From: Saprospiraceae bacterium
Lineage (GTDB): Bacteria; Bacteroidota; Bacteroidia; Chitinophagales; Saprospiraceae
Direction: 5' to 3'
Length of the DNA: 5,187 nt
Assembly (NCBI GenBank): GCA_029262975.1
Contig: JAJCYJ010000571.1
Coordinates: 1-5,187 of the forward strand
Shown here: piece after piece, positions 1 to 4,869 of the stretch
How positions within the stretch are numbered: position 1 is the first letter of the stretch
Layout of the letters: the number at the start of each line of letters is the position of its first letter
Program-made: the position numbers and the translations under genes
Notes under the pieces: generated by a model
The model's input: only the letters and a program-made list of their open reading frames with translations
Databases searched by the model: none
Told to the model about the DNA's origin: nothing

Positions 1-99
1 CGCAAAGTCATAGACATATAATGGACAATCATATTTCTCTACAAGACCTAATACAGATACGCCTCCGGTATATTGATATTCCTCATTGATGACTTGCAT
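1..99 (-). CDS. lysA: Diaminopimelate decarboxylase, N-terminal fragment (partial, runs off left edge)
   Basis: Reading the minus strand from the ATG at 99-97 gives 33 uninterrupted codons to the window edge. The fragment contains GLVEKYDCPLYVYDFA, which matches the start of PLP-dependent diaminopimelate decarboxylases, where a 'xKYGTPLYVYD' stretch begins the first strand of the alanine-racemase-like barrel. LysA makes lysine from meso-diaminopimelate in the cytoplasm, the last step of lysine synthesis. The start is favoured because a TAnnTTTG-type promoter box lies about 20 bp upstream and because family members carry a short N-terminal extension of about this length. Only the N-terminus is present, so no catalytic lysine can be checked. 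Related fold type III decarboxylases, such as carboxynorspermidine decarboxylase or enzymes of secondary metabolism, share this N-terminal motif and cannot be excluded. Confidence is good that it is a gene of this superfamily and moderate that it is lysA. Confidence 0.66.
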   Translation of the reverse strand, partial: MQVINEEYQYTGGVSVLGLVEKYDCPLYVYDFA

Positions 100-117
100 G
101 TACAACCTTTTCTGGGA

Positions 118-150
118 CAAAAGTAGATAATAATTTTAGTCCATTGCAAG
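118..150 (-). promoter_or_regulatory. Bacteroidota-type sigma-A promoter for the lysA-like gene
   Basis: On the minus strand, TACTTTTG (125 to 118) is an exact match to the Bacteroidota -7 consensus TAnnTTTG. CTTG (150 to 147) lies 21 bp upstream and is a fair match to the -33 TTTG box, whose usual spacing is about 19. Transcription would start near 113, leaving a leader of roughly 14 nt before the ATG at 99. The match is seen in the sequence; its use is inferred. Confidence 0.5.
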
Positions 151-173
151 ATCCGGTCAATCCAGTACCAAGT

Positions 174-190
174 ATAATAGGGTCTATTAT
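174..190. repeat. Inverted repeat, 7-bp arms, 3-nt loop
   Basis: ATAATAG (174-180), loop GGT, CTATTAT (184-190) form a perfect 7-bp dyad. It is AT-rich, lacks a T-run and lies upstream of the lysA-like promoter. It could be a protein-binding dyad rather than a terminator. Function is unknown. Confidence 0.5.
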
Positions 191-304
191 CCGTAACTAT
201 CTAAGTTAGCGAGTAATGATCTGATATCATGTCCATTCTGACGCTGAGTAAACATTCACTTTTTTGGCCTTATTTTTAAGTGATGAGCCTACCACTTTCA
301 TGCA

Positions 305-323
305 GATAAAAGACTCTTTTATC
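305..323. repeat. Inverted repeat, 8-bp arms, 3-nt loop
   Basis: GATAAAAG (305-312), loop ACT, CTTTTATC (316-323) form a perfect 8-bp dyad. It lies 10 bp upstream of the GGAACTT element and 107 bp upstream of the sigma factor ATG. The position suits an operator or a stem in a leader RNA. It is not a classic terminator, because the stem is AT-rich and followed by CCCAAAAGG. Confidence 0.55.
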
Positions 324-332
324 CCAAAAGGA

Positions 333-342
333 GGGAACTTTG
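333..342 (+). promoter_or_regulatory. Candidate ECF-type -35 element or alternative -7 box upstream of the sigma gene
   Basis: The stretch GGGAACTTTG contains GGAACTT (334-340), which equals the -35 consensus of E. coli sigma-E-type promoters. ECF genes are often autoregulated through such elements. No convincing -10 element is seen at the expected 15-17 bp spacing. The same bases also give GAACTTTG, a 7-of-8 match to the Bacteroidota -7 box TAnnTTTG, but without a clear -33 partner. The assignment is therefore tentative. Confidence 0.3.
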
Positions 343-354
343 CAATCGCCACAC

Positions 355-368
355 GCCACAATTGTGGC
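355..368. promoter_or_regulatory. 14-bp perfect palindrome, candidate operator
   Basis: GCCACAATTGTGGC is a perfect palindrome without a spacer, located 62 bp upstream of the sigma factor ATG and 12 bp after the GGAACTT element. A compact, uninterrupted palindrome of this size is typical of a binding site for a dimeric regulator. No regulator gene is in the window to pair with it. The symmetry is seen directly; the operator role is inferred. Confidence 0.45.
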
Positions 369-430
369 AACAAACATCTACCTTAGTAAGGCTCGAATAT
401 GATTATATGAGTGATAGATTATAATTCTTA

Positions 431-985
431 ATGAGTGGAATGAAGATATCGGAAGCAGAATTAATAAAGAGATGCCGGAATGCAGACAGAAAAGCACAAA
501 ACGAGCTTTTTCATTCTTATGCCCCATTGATGCTCTCAATATGTTTTCGTTATTTAAAACAAAGAGAAACAGCTGAAGACATTTTAATTCATGCTTTTCA
601 CAAGATATTTACCAAGATTCATACATTTAATGGGCAAGGAAGTTTTGAAGGATGGATGAAACGCATTGTTATTAATGAATGTCTGATGGAATTGCGCAAG
701 AAAAAATCGCACTACCTTACAGTAGCTATTGATGAAATGCATTCAGAGCCAGAAGTGGCTTGGGATCACAGGTTGGAATATGAAGAACTTTTAACACTTC
801 TCGATCAGCTCCCAAATGGTTATCGTACTGTATTTAATATGTATGTTCTCGAAGGATTTAAACATAAAGAGATTGCCCAGAAGCTGGGAGTTAGTGTCAA
901 TACTTCCAAATCACAGTTGATACTTGCCCGGAGAAAATTGCAATCATTAATTAAAAAAAAATATGAGATCAGCAAAATTGCTTGA
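431..985 (+). CDS. ECF-type RNA polymerase sigma factor (sigma-70 family)
   Basis: This encodes a 184-residue cytoplasmic protein with the two-domain layout of extracytoplasmic-function sigma factors. Region 2 (about 24-90) contains the helix AEDILIHAFHKIF at 48-60, which binds core polymerase, and GSFEGWMKRIVINECL at 70-85, which contributes to -10 recognition and melting. Region 4 (about 118-170) contains LLDQLPNGYRTVFNMYVLEG and the helix-turn-helix HKEIAQKLGVSVNTSKSQL, which reads the -35 element. Between them lies a short acidic linker. The length is normal for the family. The chosen start is the first in-frame ATG; M4 (440) is an alternative. No Shine-Dalgarno sequence is present, as is usual in Bacteroidota. 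A small single-TM protein follows 13 bp later and is probably its anti-sigma partner. The upstream dyads and GGAACTT element suggest regulated, perhaps self-driven, expression. The stimulus and targets are unknown. Confidence 0.92.
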   Translation: MSGMKISEAELIKRCRNADRKAQNELFHSYAPLMLSICFRYLKQRETAEDILIHAFHKIFTKIHTFNGQGSFEGWMKRIVINECLMELRKKKSHYLTVAIDEMHSEPEVAWDHRLEYEELLTLLDQLPNGYRTVFNMYVLEGFKHKEIAQKLGVSVNTSKSQLILARRKLQSLIKKKYEISKIA

Positions 986-998
986 TCTTTCCATTATC

Positions 999-1319
999 AT
1001 GAAAAAGAAAATAGACGATATATTTAAAAATAGCGAACACCAAAAATCGCTAGACGTCCGACCAGAACTCTGGGATCGACTTGAGCGTCAATTAGACGAA
1101 GATGTGGTTGTCAATTCAGGATTCCGCCCTTGGATAGTCGCAGCTTCTATCGTATTGGTTACCACACTCTCTGCACTTCTGTATTTGAATATCGACAATT
1201 ATGAAGTAGAAGATTTGAGCGTAGAAATTGAACCTAATTTTTCAAAAGAAGAGACGGCGGGTTTAGAACAAGTCTATTGGATTGAGCCAAGTATTTTCTT
1301 AAACCCTTCTTATATGTAA
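999..1319 (+). CDS. Putative anti-sigma factor, single-pass membrane protein
   Basis: This encodes a 106-residue protein with a cytoplasmic N-terminal segment (about 1-43), one hydrophobic helix PWIVAASIVLVTTLSALLYL (44-63), and an acidic C-terminal tail of about 40 residues likely in the periplasm. The N-terminal segment begins MKKKIDDIFKNS and contains PELWDRLERQL at 22-32, a motif that recurs in the small membrane proteins encoded directly after ECF sigma factors in Bacteroidota. The family role, inferred here, is to hold the sigma factor at the membrane until a signal releases it. An in-frame ATG exists at 963 inside the sigma gene, but the ATG at 999 is preferred because it gives this typical N-terminus and avoids overlap. 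There is no zinc-binding HxxxCxxC motif, so it is not a classical ZAS-type anti-sigma. The tail is short compared with partners that carry sensor domains. Confidence 0.68.
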   Translation: MKKKIDDIFKNSEHQKSLDVRPELWDRLERQLDEDVVVNSGFRPWIVAASIVLVTTLSALLYLNIDNYEVEDLSVEIEPNFSKEETAGLEQVYWIEPSIFLNPSYM

Positions 1320-1338
1320 CAACCGGCAGATCAACTCT

Positions 1339-2616
1339 TTACGCCTGACTTTCTGGCACTGCTTTAAATGGATGTCTTTGTCTCCAACTTTGATGAGGAA
1401 TGAAATATTTAAAAGCCGGAGGGATGACACATCTATTAATCAAGGAGTTAGTATGTCTGAAATAGCAACTCATTTCTTTAGGTACAGAACCCACAGAACT
1501 TTTAATTTCAAGAGCTGTCCTGAAATAGTAGATACTAGGTGCTTTTTGTGCTATGCCGTCTTTGACAAGATCTAAAAGTATGTTCAAATAGATTTGATAT
1601 TTATTATTAAGACTTGGTTCAAATCCAATAAAATGAGAATCCAATTTATCTCCTTCCATCACCCAGGTATAAAACCCAACGAGTTCTTCATCCATAAAAT
1701 AGCCGATGACATGTAATTCTTCACCTAACTGATTTTTTAACTCGGTGAAGTAATTATCTCGCCCCATAGCTAATACAAACCCTGACCCTTCTAAAACTTT
1801 ATTATATAGCGCATACATCTTATCCTTATGCGTCATCATATCGTCGAAGCTTAATGCTCTTCGTTCGATCCCTTTAAATCTCTTCAATGCATTTTTCAGA
1901 CGAACCCTGTACTTGCTCCTCATATCAAGCAAATAATCTTCAAAACTCAACCAGGATGGGCGAAGATGCAGGATCATGTTTGGATCGATATTAAATGAAT
2001 GAAGCCTCAATGACCATGGATCTGTCGGAGCTTGATTTTCAAAAAAGTCCTTATAGAGAATTCCGTTAAACCTGTATTCTGTACTGCACAATTCTTTTCT
2101 CAGAATCTTCATCAGGTCATGAACGAGGCGAAACTGATCTTCTTTATCGAAAATATCACTGTTAATATGAATACCGTATTGGCCGGTGAGATAAAGATTG
2201 CCTACAGTAATCATGCGAACAGTGACCCATGATATGGCCAACTGTCTGATTTTTTGCCATAACCGCGACATATATGATCTGTCGGTGGTATAATTGTCAT
2301 AGTCAAAGCTGTCAGAAAGATTCAAAACAAGACTCTGTAATAAGATGATACCAATTTCTTTTCCCTCTCTTGAAAGTACTACATACAGATTATTGAGATG
2401 ATTGGGATTCGTTAATTCTAAGGTCTTCAGATAGGAAGATTGTGCAAATGATTCGTCAGGTGCCATAGCATCCCATATCTCCGCCACTTCGCTGATATCA
2501 TTTCTGATAATCACATCAAGATCCCACTTTTCTAATCGGACCACTTTTACTGGAAGCGTCGAAGGTTTAGAACACCAGAGCGACTTTTTTTTCTTAACCA
2601 CTTGTTCGACTTGCAT
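1339..2616 (-). CDS. FemAB/GNAT-like acyltransferase (BioF2-like acetyltransferase fold)
   Basis: This encodes a 425-residue soluble protein without signal peptide or membrane segment. The layout suggests two GNAT-like halves. An N-terminal half spans about 30-200 and includes SREGKEIGIILLQSLVL at 82-98. The better conserved C-terminal half spans about 215-390. It opens with YLLDMRSKYRVRLKNALKRF (228-247), the basic helix typical of FemAB-like and Acetyltransf_6 proteins, and continues with HVIGYFMDEELVGFYTWVME (302-321), the beta-hairpin of a GNAT core. Family members transfer acyl or aminoacyl groups, often to peptidoglycan precursors, lipids or exopolysaccharide; the substrate here cannot be read from the sequence. 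The gene starts 3 bp after the stop of the upstream lipoprotein gene, so the two are almost certainly co-transcribed and perhaps translationally coupled. It ends 19 bp from the convergent sigma operon with no obvious terminator between them. Confidence 0.72.
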   Translation of the reverse strand: MQVEQVVKKKKSLWCSKPSTLPVKVVRLEKWDLDVIIRNDISEVAEIWDAMAPDESFAQSSYLKTLELTNPNHLNNLYVVLSREGKEIGIILLQSLVLNLSDSFDYDNYTTDRSYMSRLWQKIRQLAISWVTVRMITVGNLYLTGQYGIHINSDIFDKEDQFRLVHDLMKILRKELCSTEYRFNGILYKDFFENQAPTDPWSLRLHSFNIDPNMILHLRPSWLSFEDYLLDMRSKYRVRLKNALKRFKGIERRALSFDDMMTHKDKMYALYNKVLEGSGFVLAMGRDNYFTELKNQLGEELHVIGYFMDEELVGFYTWVMEGDKLDSHFIGFEPSLNNKYQIYLNILLDLVKDGIAQKAPSIYYFRTALEIKSSVGSVPKEMSCYFRHTNSLINRCVIPPAFKYFIPHQSWRQRHPFKAVPESQA

Positions 2617-2619
2617 ATA

Positions 2620-3153
2620 TCATTGAACATTTAAATCATCGATATCAGCTGGTGACCAACCTTTTATTGATGTGCCTTGCAGACCGTATCTGTTAGAATA
2701 CCAATATTCAACAATTTGTTTAAAAGAAAATTGCGCTACAGTGAAATCATAAAAATCTCGACTATCAATTATTTTAAGCTGATCATCATTAGGAATGGCT
2801 ATCAGAACATTTTTCATCACGCCTGATTGCTCAGACAAACTCAACCTTGCGACGGGTATAAAGTCAACATCAATTCCCTTCTCTATCCTTTTGGATATAA
2901 GCATGACTTCCTGTTGTTGATCGTCCTGAATGAACGAACCAACATTAAATGGATAAGGTGAAAAATAATGTAGTACACTGTCTAAAGTATACGAAAAGTC
3001 GTCACCGCTACTATTGGTTATCTTTATTGATGGAAATTCTCCAGAAGAAGTCCGCACTTTCTCAGTGCAGGCTGTTAGTAGACAGGTTATTACAAATAAG
3101 GCGATATATTGGCCTATATTCTGAAATTTGAAACGTAAAATGAATCTTGTCAT
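2620..3153 (-). CDS. Lipoprotein with a degenerate inorganic-pyrophosphatase fold
   Basis: This encodes a 177-residue protein with a lipoprotein signal peptide: hydrophobic residues 17-28 and lipobox LLTAC, placing the lipidated cysteine at 29. The rest aligns by eye with family I inorganic pyrophosphatase (PF00719). YPFNVG (67-72) matches YPCNYG of the E. coli enzyme. DDQQQEVMLI (77-86) matches the signature DGDPVDVLV. PVARLSLSEQSG (100-111) matches PVGVLKMTDEAG, AIPNDDQLK (119-127) matches AVPHSKLSK, and IVEYWY..KGW (147-166) matches the C-terminal 'HFFEHY..EGW'. Bacteroidota are known to encode secreted lipoprotein versions of this enzyme. Several metal ligands are replaced: by this alignment Asp67 becomes Gln, Asp70 becomes Glu, Asp97 becomes Glu and Asp102 becomes Met, and the second tyrosine is Val. 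Activity is therefore doubtful. It is the first gene of an operon with the acyltransferase and may be a binding or structural protein. Confidence 0.62.
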   Translation of the reverse strand: MTRFILRFKFQNIGQYIALFVITCLLTACTEKVRTSSGEFPSIKITNSSGDDFSYTLDSVLHYFSPYPFNVGSFIQDDQQQEVMLISKRIEKGIDVDFIPVARLSLSEQSGVMKNVLIAIPNDDQLKIIDSRDFYDFTVAQFSFKQIVEYWYSNRYGLQGTSIKGWSPADIDDLNVQ

Positions 3154-3163
3154 GAAGTGGTTA

Positions 3164-3194
3164 TAAATATACCCTTATAACGAGTCAAAAGAAA
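3164..3194 (-). promoter_or_regulatory. Candidate promoter for the lipoprotein-acyltransferase operon
   Basis: On the minus strand, TTTC (3194 to 3191), a 19-bp spacer and TATATTTA (3171 to 3164) match the Bacteroidota TTTG-N19-TAnnTTTG promoter at 3 of 4 and 7 of 8 positions. The predicted start lies only about 6 nt from the ATG at 3153, so the leader would be very short. This is a pattern match only. Confidence 0.35.
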
Positions 3195-3199
3195 TTTTG
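3192..3199 (+). promoter_or_regulatory. Candidate -7 box for the AhpD-like/arsS operon
   Basis: AAATTTTG matches TAnnTTTG at all fixed positions except the first. It sits 20 bp before the ATG at 3220, within the 66-bp divergent spacer. No good -33 box is visible at 19 bp. It overlaps the -33 region of the opposite promoter, so the two directions could compete for polymerase. Confidence 0.22.
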
Positions 3200-3219
3200 A
3201 TATTAAACATTTATATAAT

Positions 3220-3555
3220 ATGAGTGATAGTTACTTTAATCCTGAAGATCTTAAAAAATTTGGTGAGATTACTGAATGGCAGGAAGAATTGGGAAAGAAA
3301 TTTTTTGATTATTACGGTAGTGTATTCAAAGAGGGAGCATTAACAGCGCGAGAAAAGGCTTTGATAGCACTGGCTGTTGCACATTCCGTCCAATGTCCCT
3401 ATTGTATAGATGCCTATTCAAGTGCATGTCTTGTGAAGGGAGCTGATGAAGAACAAATGATGGAAGCGGTCCATGTCGCTGCGGCGATCAAAAGTGGCGC
3501 TCTATTAGTCAATAGCGTCCAGATGATGAATCACGTAAAGAAGAAGATCATGTGA
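3220..3555 (+). CDS. Arsenosugar biosynthesis-associated peroxidase-like protein (AhpD/CMD fold)
   Basis: This encodes a 111-residue all-helical protein of the carboxymuconolactone decarboxylase/AhpD family. The core LTAREKALIALAVAHSVQ (41-58) leads into the redox motif CPYC (59-62), followed by IDAYSSAC and the helix VHVAAAIKSGALLVNS (84-99). In M. tuberculosis AhpD the catalytic set is Glu118, Cys130, Cys133 and His137. Here the CxxC is kept, but the His position is Tyr66 and the Glu position is Ala47, so an AhpD-type proton relay is not obvious. This CxxCxxxY form is characteristic, as I recall it, of the small subgroup encoded beside ArsS. A third cysteine, C70, is present. The gene precedes arsS by about 98 bp on the same strand, which supports the subgroup name. 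Its role may be redox partner or reductant for the arsenical or for ArsS; this is inferred. Confidence 0.8.
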   Translation: MSDSYFNPEDLKKFGEITEWQEELGKKFFDYYGSVFKEGALTAREKALIALAVAHSVQCPYCIDAYSSACLVKGADEEQMMEAVHVAAAIKSGALLVNSVQMMNHVKKKIM

Positions 3556-3617
3556 TCCTGCTTATTGGTAATTAGCAACCAGATTGAAATGAGCAAACAA
3601 ATCATTAAAAGTCCGTG

Positions 3618-3637
3618 TTACCTGTCATTCCAGGTAA
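3618..3637 (+). repeat. Stem-loop in the spacer just upstream of arsS
   Basis: TTACCTG (3618-3624), loop TCATTC, CAGGTAA (3631-3637) form a perfect 7-bp inverted repeat. It ends 16 nt before the arsS ATG at 3654. It has no following T-run, so it does not look like an intrinsic terminator. It could affect arsS translation, mark mRNA processing between the two genes, or be a dyad bound by a regulator. Confidence 0.5.
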
Positions 3638-3653
3638 GCATAAATAATTGTGC

Positions 3654-4724
3654 ATGAGTATTAAGCAAAAGGGGCAGAGTTTAAAACGCCGACAGAGTGA
3701 GTTATCAGATTCATTTTTTCAACTTAATGTCCTGAATGATCACGAATTACAGGGTGCATCCTTTATTCCTTTTAAGCAAAGAATAAATAGTGATGGATAT
3801 ACTGTGCTCCGACCTCGAAACCTTGAAATTTTCCAAATTAATATCGGCAAACTGTGCAATCAGACTTGTTCGCATTGTCATGTAGATGCCGGTCCGGACA
3901 GGAAAGAAGAAAACATGTCCAGGAAAACATTGGAAAAATGTCTTGATATTATAAAAAAGTATAAAATACCGCAGGTAGATATTACGGGTGGTGCTCCTGA
4001 AATGAATGCCCATTTTCGATGGTTTGTTGCTTCTTGTGCCGAGGCAGGGTGCCATGTTATGAATCGCTGCAATCTGACAATCTTGAGGGCACATAAGAAA
4101 TATGAAGATCTGCCTCAATTTTTTGCCAAGAACAAAGTCCAGGTGATTTCCTCTCTTCCTTACTTCAATAAATCAAGAACAGATAGCCAAAGGGGGGATG
4201 GTGTCTTTGAAGATAGTATTGCTGCGCTTAAAAAACTTAATGAAGTAGGATATGGTGTCGAAGGAAGCAATCTTATTCTCGATTTAGTATTTAATCCCTC
4301 GGGAGCTTTTCTCCCTGGTGATCAAATGAGTCTGGAACAAGAATTTAAACGCCAGTTAAAGCGCAAGTACGATATTACCTTTAACAGTCTATATGCCATC
4401 ACTAATCTCCCAATAAGTCGCTTTTTAGATTATCTCATTGAAAGCGGAAATTATGAGGAATATATGACAGAATTAGTAGAGGCCTATAATCCCGGTACAA
4501 TAGATGGCCTGATGTGTCGCAACACCTTATCAATAAGTTGGGATGGGTTTATTTACGATTGTGACTTTAATCAAATGCTCGATTTAAAAGTTGATCATAA
4601 GGTGCAACATATTGATGATTTTGATTTAGATGCATTGTATGATCGGGACATAGTAATGGACCAGCACTGCTACGGCTGTACGGCCGGGGCCGGAAGTAGT
4701 TGTGGTGGGGAGATTACTGGTTGA
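3654..4724 (+). CDS. arsS: Radical SAM enzyme ArsS (arsenosugar biosynthesis)
   Basis: This encodes a 356-residue cytoplasmic enzyme. The radical SAM cluster motif CNQTCSHCHVDAGP (68-81) supplies the three [4Fe-4S] ligands C68, C72 and C75. VDITGGAPEMN (108-118) is the SAM-binding GGE-type stretch, here GGAPE, and RCNLTIL (138-144) is a family signature. A Cys-rich C-terminal domain (about 215-356, DUF3641 type) includes C288, C303 and the tail CYGCTAGAGSSCGG with C339, C342 and C350, which may bind a second cluster. In Synechocystis the ArsM/ArsS pair makes arsenosugar precursors, with ArsS joining a deoxyadenosyl group to a methylated arsenical. Some homologues are annotated as selenoproteins; here these positions are Cys codons and the only in-frame TGA is the terminal stop. 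The ATG at 3654 is chosen over a TTG at 3648. No arsM lies in the window, so the arsenic role rests on family assignment. Confidence 0.85.
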   Translation: MSIKQKGQSLKRRQSELSDSFFQLNVLNDHELQGASFIPFKQRINSDGYTVLRPRNLEIFQINIGKLCNQTCSHCHVDAGPDRKEENMSRKTLEKCLDIIKKYKIPQVDITGGAPEMNAHFRWFVASCAEAGCHVMNRCNLTILRAHKKYEDLPQFFAKNKVQVISSLPYFNKSRTDSQRGDGVFEDSIAALKKLNEVGYGVEGSNLILDLVFNPSGAFLPGDQMSLEQEFKRQLKRKYDITFNSLYAITNLPISRFLDYLIESGNYEEYMTELVEAYNPGTIDGLMCRNTLSISWDGFIYDCDFNQMLDLKVDHKVQHIDDFDLDALYDRDIVMDQHCYGCTAGAGSSCGGEITG

Positions 4725-4757
4725 GTTTAAGACGTTTATGGAGTTTAATGGGTTTTG
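4725..4757 (+). repeat. Degenerate 9-bp micro-tandem array directly after the arsS stop
   Basis: GTTT recurs at 4725, 4734, 4743 and 4752, exactly 9 bp apart. The first units read GTTTAAGAC, GTTTATGGA and GTTTAATGG, and the last is more degenerate. The array begins at the base after the TGA. Confidence 0.4.
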
Positions 4758-4789
4758 GTGCCTAAGGGCTTATGTTCCTATGTGCCTAT
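4758..4789 (+). repeat. Degenerate 8-bp micro-tandem array, four units, consensus GTGCCTAT
   Basis: Consecutive 8-mers read GTGCCTAA, GGGCTTAT, GTTCCTAT and GTGCCTAT. The period is exact across 32 bp, with one to three differences per unit from the consensus. It follows the 9-bp array. Confidence 0.45.
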
Positions 4790-4794
4790 AAAAG

Positions 4795-4819
4795 TGCACA
4801 ATTTAAAATGTCCTCCTTA
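4795..4819 (+). repeat. Left copy of a ~25-bp box bracketing the repeat block
   Basis: TGCACAATTTAAAATG followed by TCCTCCTTA resembles the sequence at 5165-5187 (TGCAC, TTTTTATGG, TCCTCCTTT), at about 20 of 25 positions when short gaps are allowed. The second copy is cut by the window edge. Confidence 0.4.
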
Positions 4820-4831
4820 TCAAAGAGCCTG

Positions 4832-4850
4832 TCCCGCGCCTTTCGCGGGA
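4832..4850 (+). repeat. GC-rich hairpin, 7-bp stem
   Basis: TCCCGCG (4832-4838), loop CCTTT, CGCGGGA (4844-4850) form a perfect GC-rich stem. It is the strongest hairpin downstream of arsS and may stabilise or end its transcript, but it is 108 bp past the stop and is followed by AGGTGGCC rather than a T-run. Confidence 0.5.
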
Positions 4851-4869
4851 AGGTGGCCGTAGGTCAGAT

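Larger units (their letters stand above)
100..430. other. Divergent intergenic region between the lysA-like gene and the sigma factor gene
   Basis: This 331-bp stretch has no credible gene. It holds the promoter of the minus-strand gene (about 118-150), three perfect inverted repeats (174-190, 305-323, 355-368) and a GGGAACTTTG element at 333-342. Very small ORFs occur (for example 229-279, 16 codons), but nothing supports their translation. The concentration of dyads on the sigma-factor side suggests that most regulatory signal here belongs to the sigma gene. Confidence 0.6.

Noticed and set aside
229..279. 16-codon leader ORF in the intergenic region
   Set aside because: It has no recognisable composition, no initiation signal and no link to the downstream gene. 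ORFs of this size are expected by chance.
405..417. 13-bp identity ATATGAGTGATAG shared with 3218-3230 (start of the AhpD-like gene)
   Set aside because: One 13-mer match in about 5 kb of AT-rich DNA is within reach of chance, and the copy at 405 encodes only five codons before a stop.
963..998. Longer anti-sigma reading frame starting inside the sigma gene
   Set aside because: The extra 12 residues do not resemble family N-termini and require a 23-bp overlap. The ATG at 999 gives the typical MKKKIDDIFK start.
1320..1357. Bidirectional terminator between the sigma operon and the acyltransferase gene
   Set aside because: The only dyad, at 1343-1357, is a short mismatched stem inside the acyltransferase coding end and has no T-run suitable for termination.
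1372..1575. Plus-strand ORF of 67 codons
   Set aside because: It lies wholly antisense to the acyltransferase gene and its translation resembles no family.
2032..2232. Plus-strand ORF of 66 codons
   Set aside because: It is antisense to the acyltransferase gene and looks like a chance open frame.
2949..3131. Plus-strand ORF of 60 codons
   Set aside because: It is antisense to the lipoprotein gene, whose signal peptide and pyrophosphatase similarity fix the coding strand.
3648..3653. TTG start codon for arsS
   Set aside because: It adds only two residues (M, C). The ATG at 3654 gives a normal N-terminus and a standard start codon.
3747..4118. Minus-strand ORFs of 123 and 64 codons inside arsS
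   Set aside because: They lie opposite the conserved radical SAM core and have no plausible domain content.
4665..4724. Selenocysteine in the ArsS C-terminal tail
   Set aside because: The tail positions used in selenoprotein relatives are Cys codons here. The only in-frame TGA is the final stop, followed two codons later by TAA, with no motif continuing beyond it.
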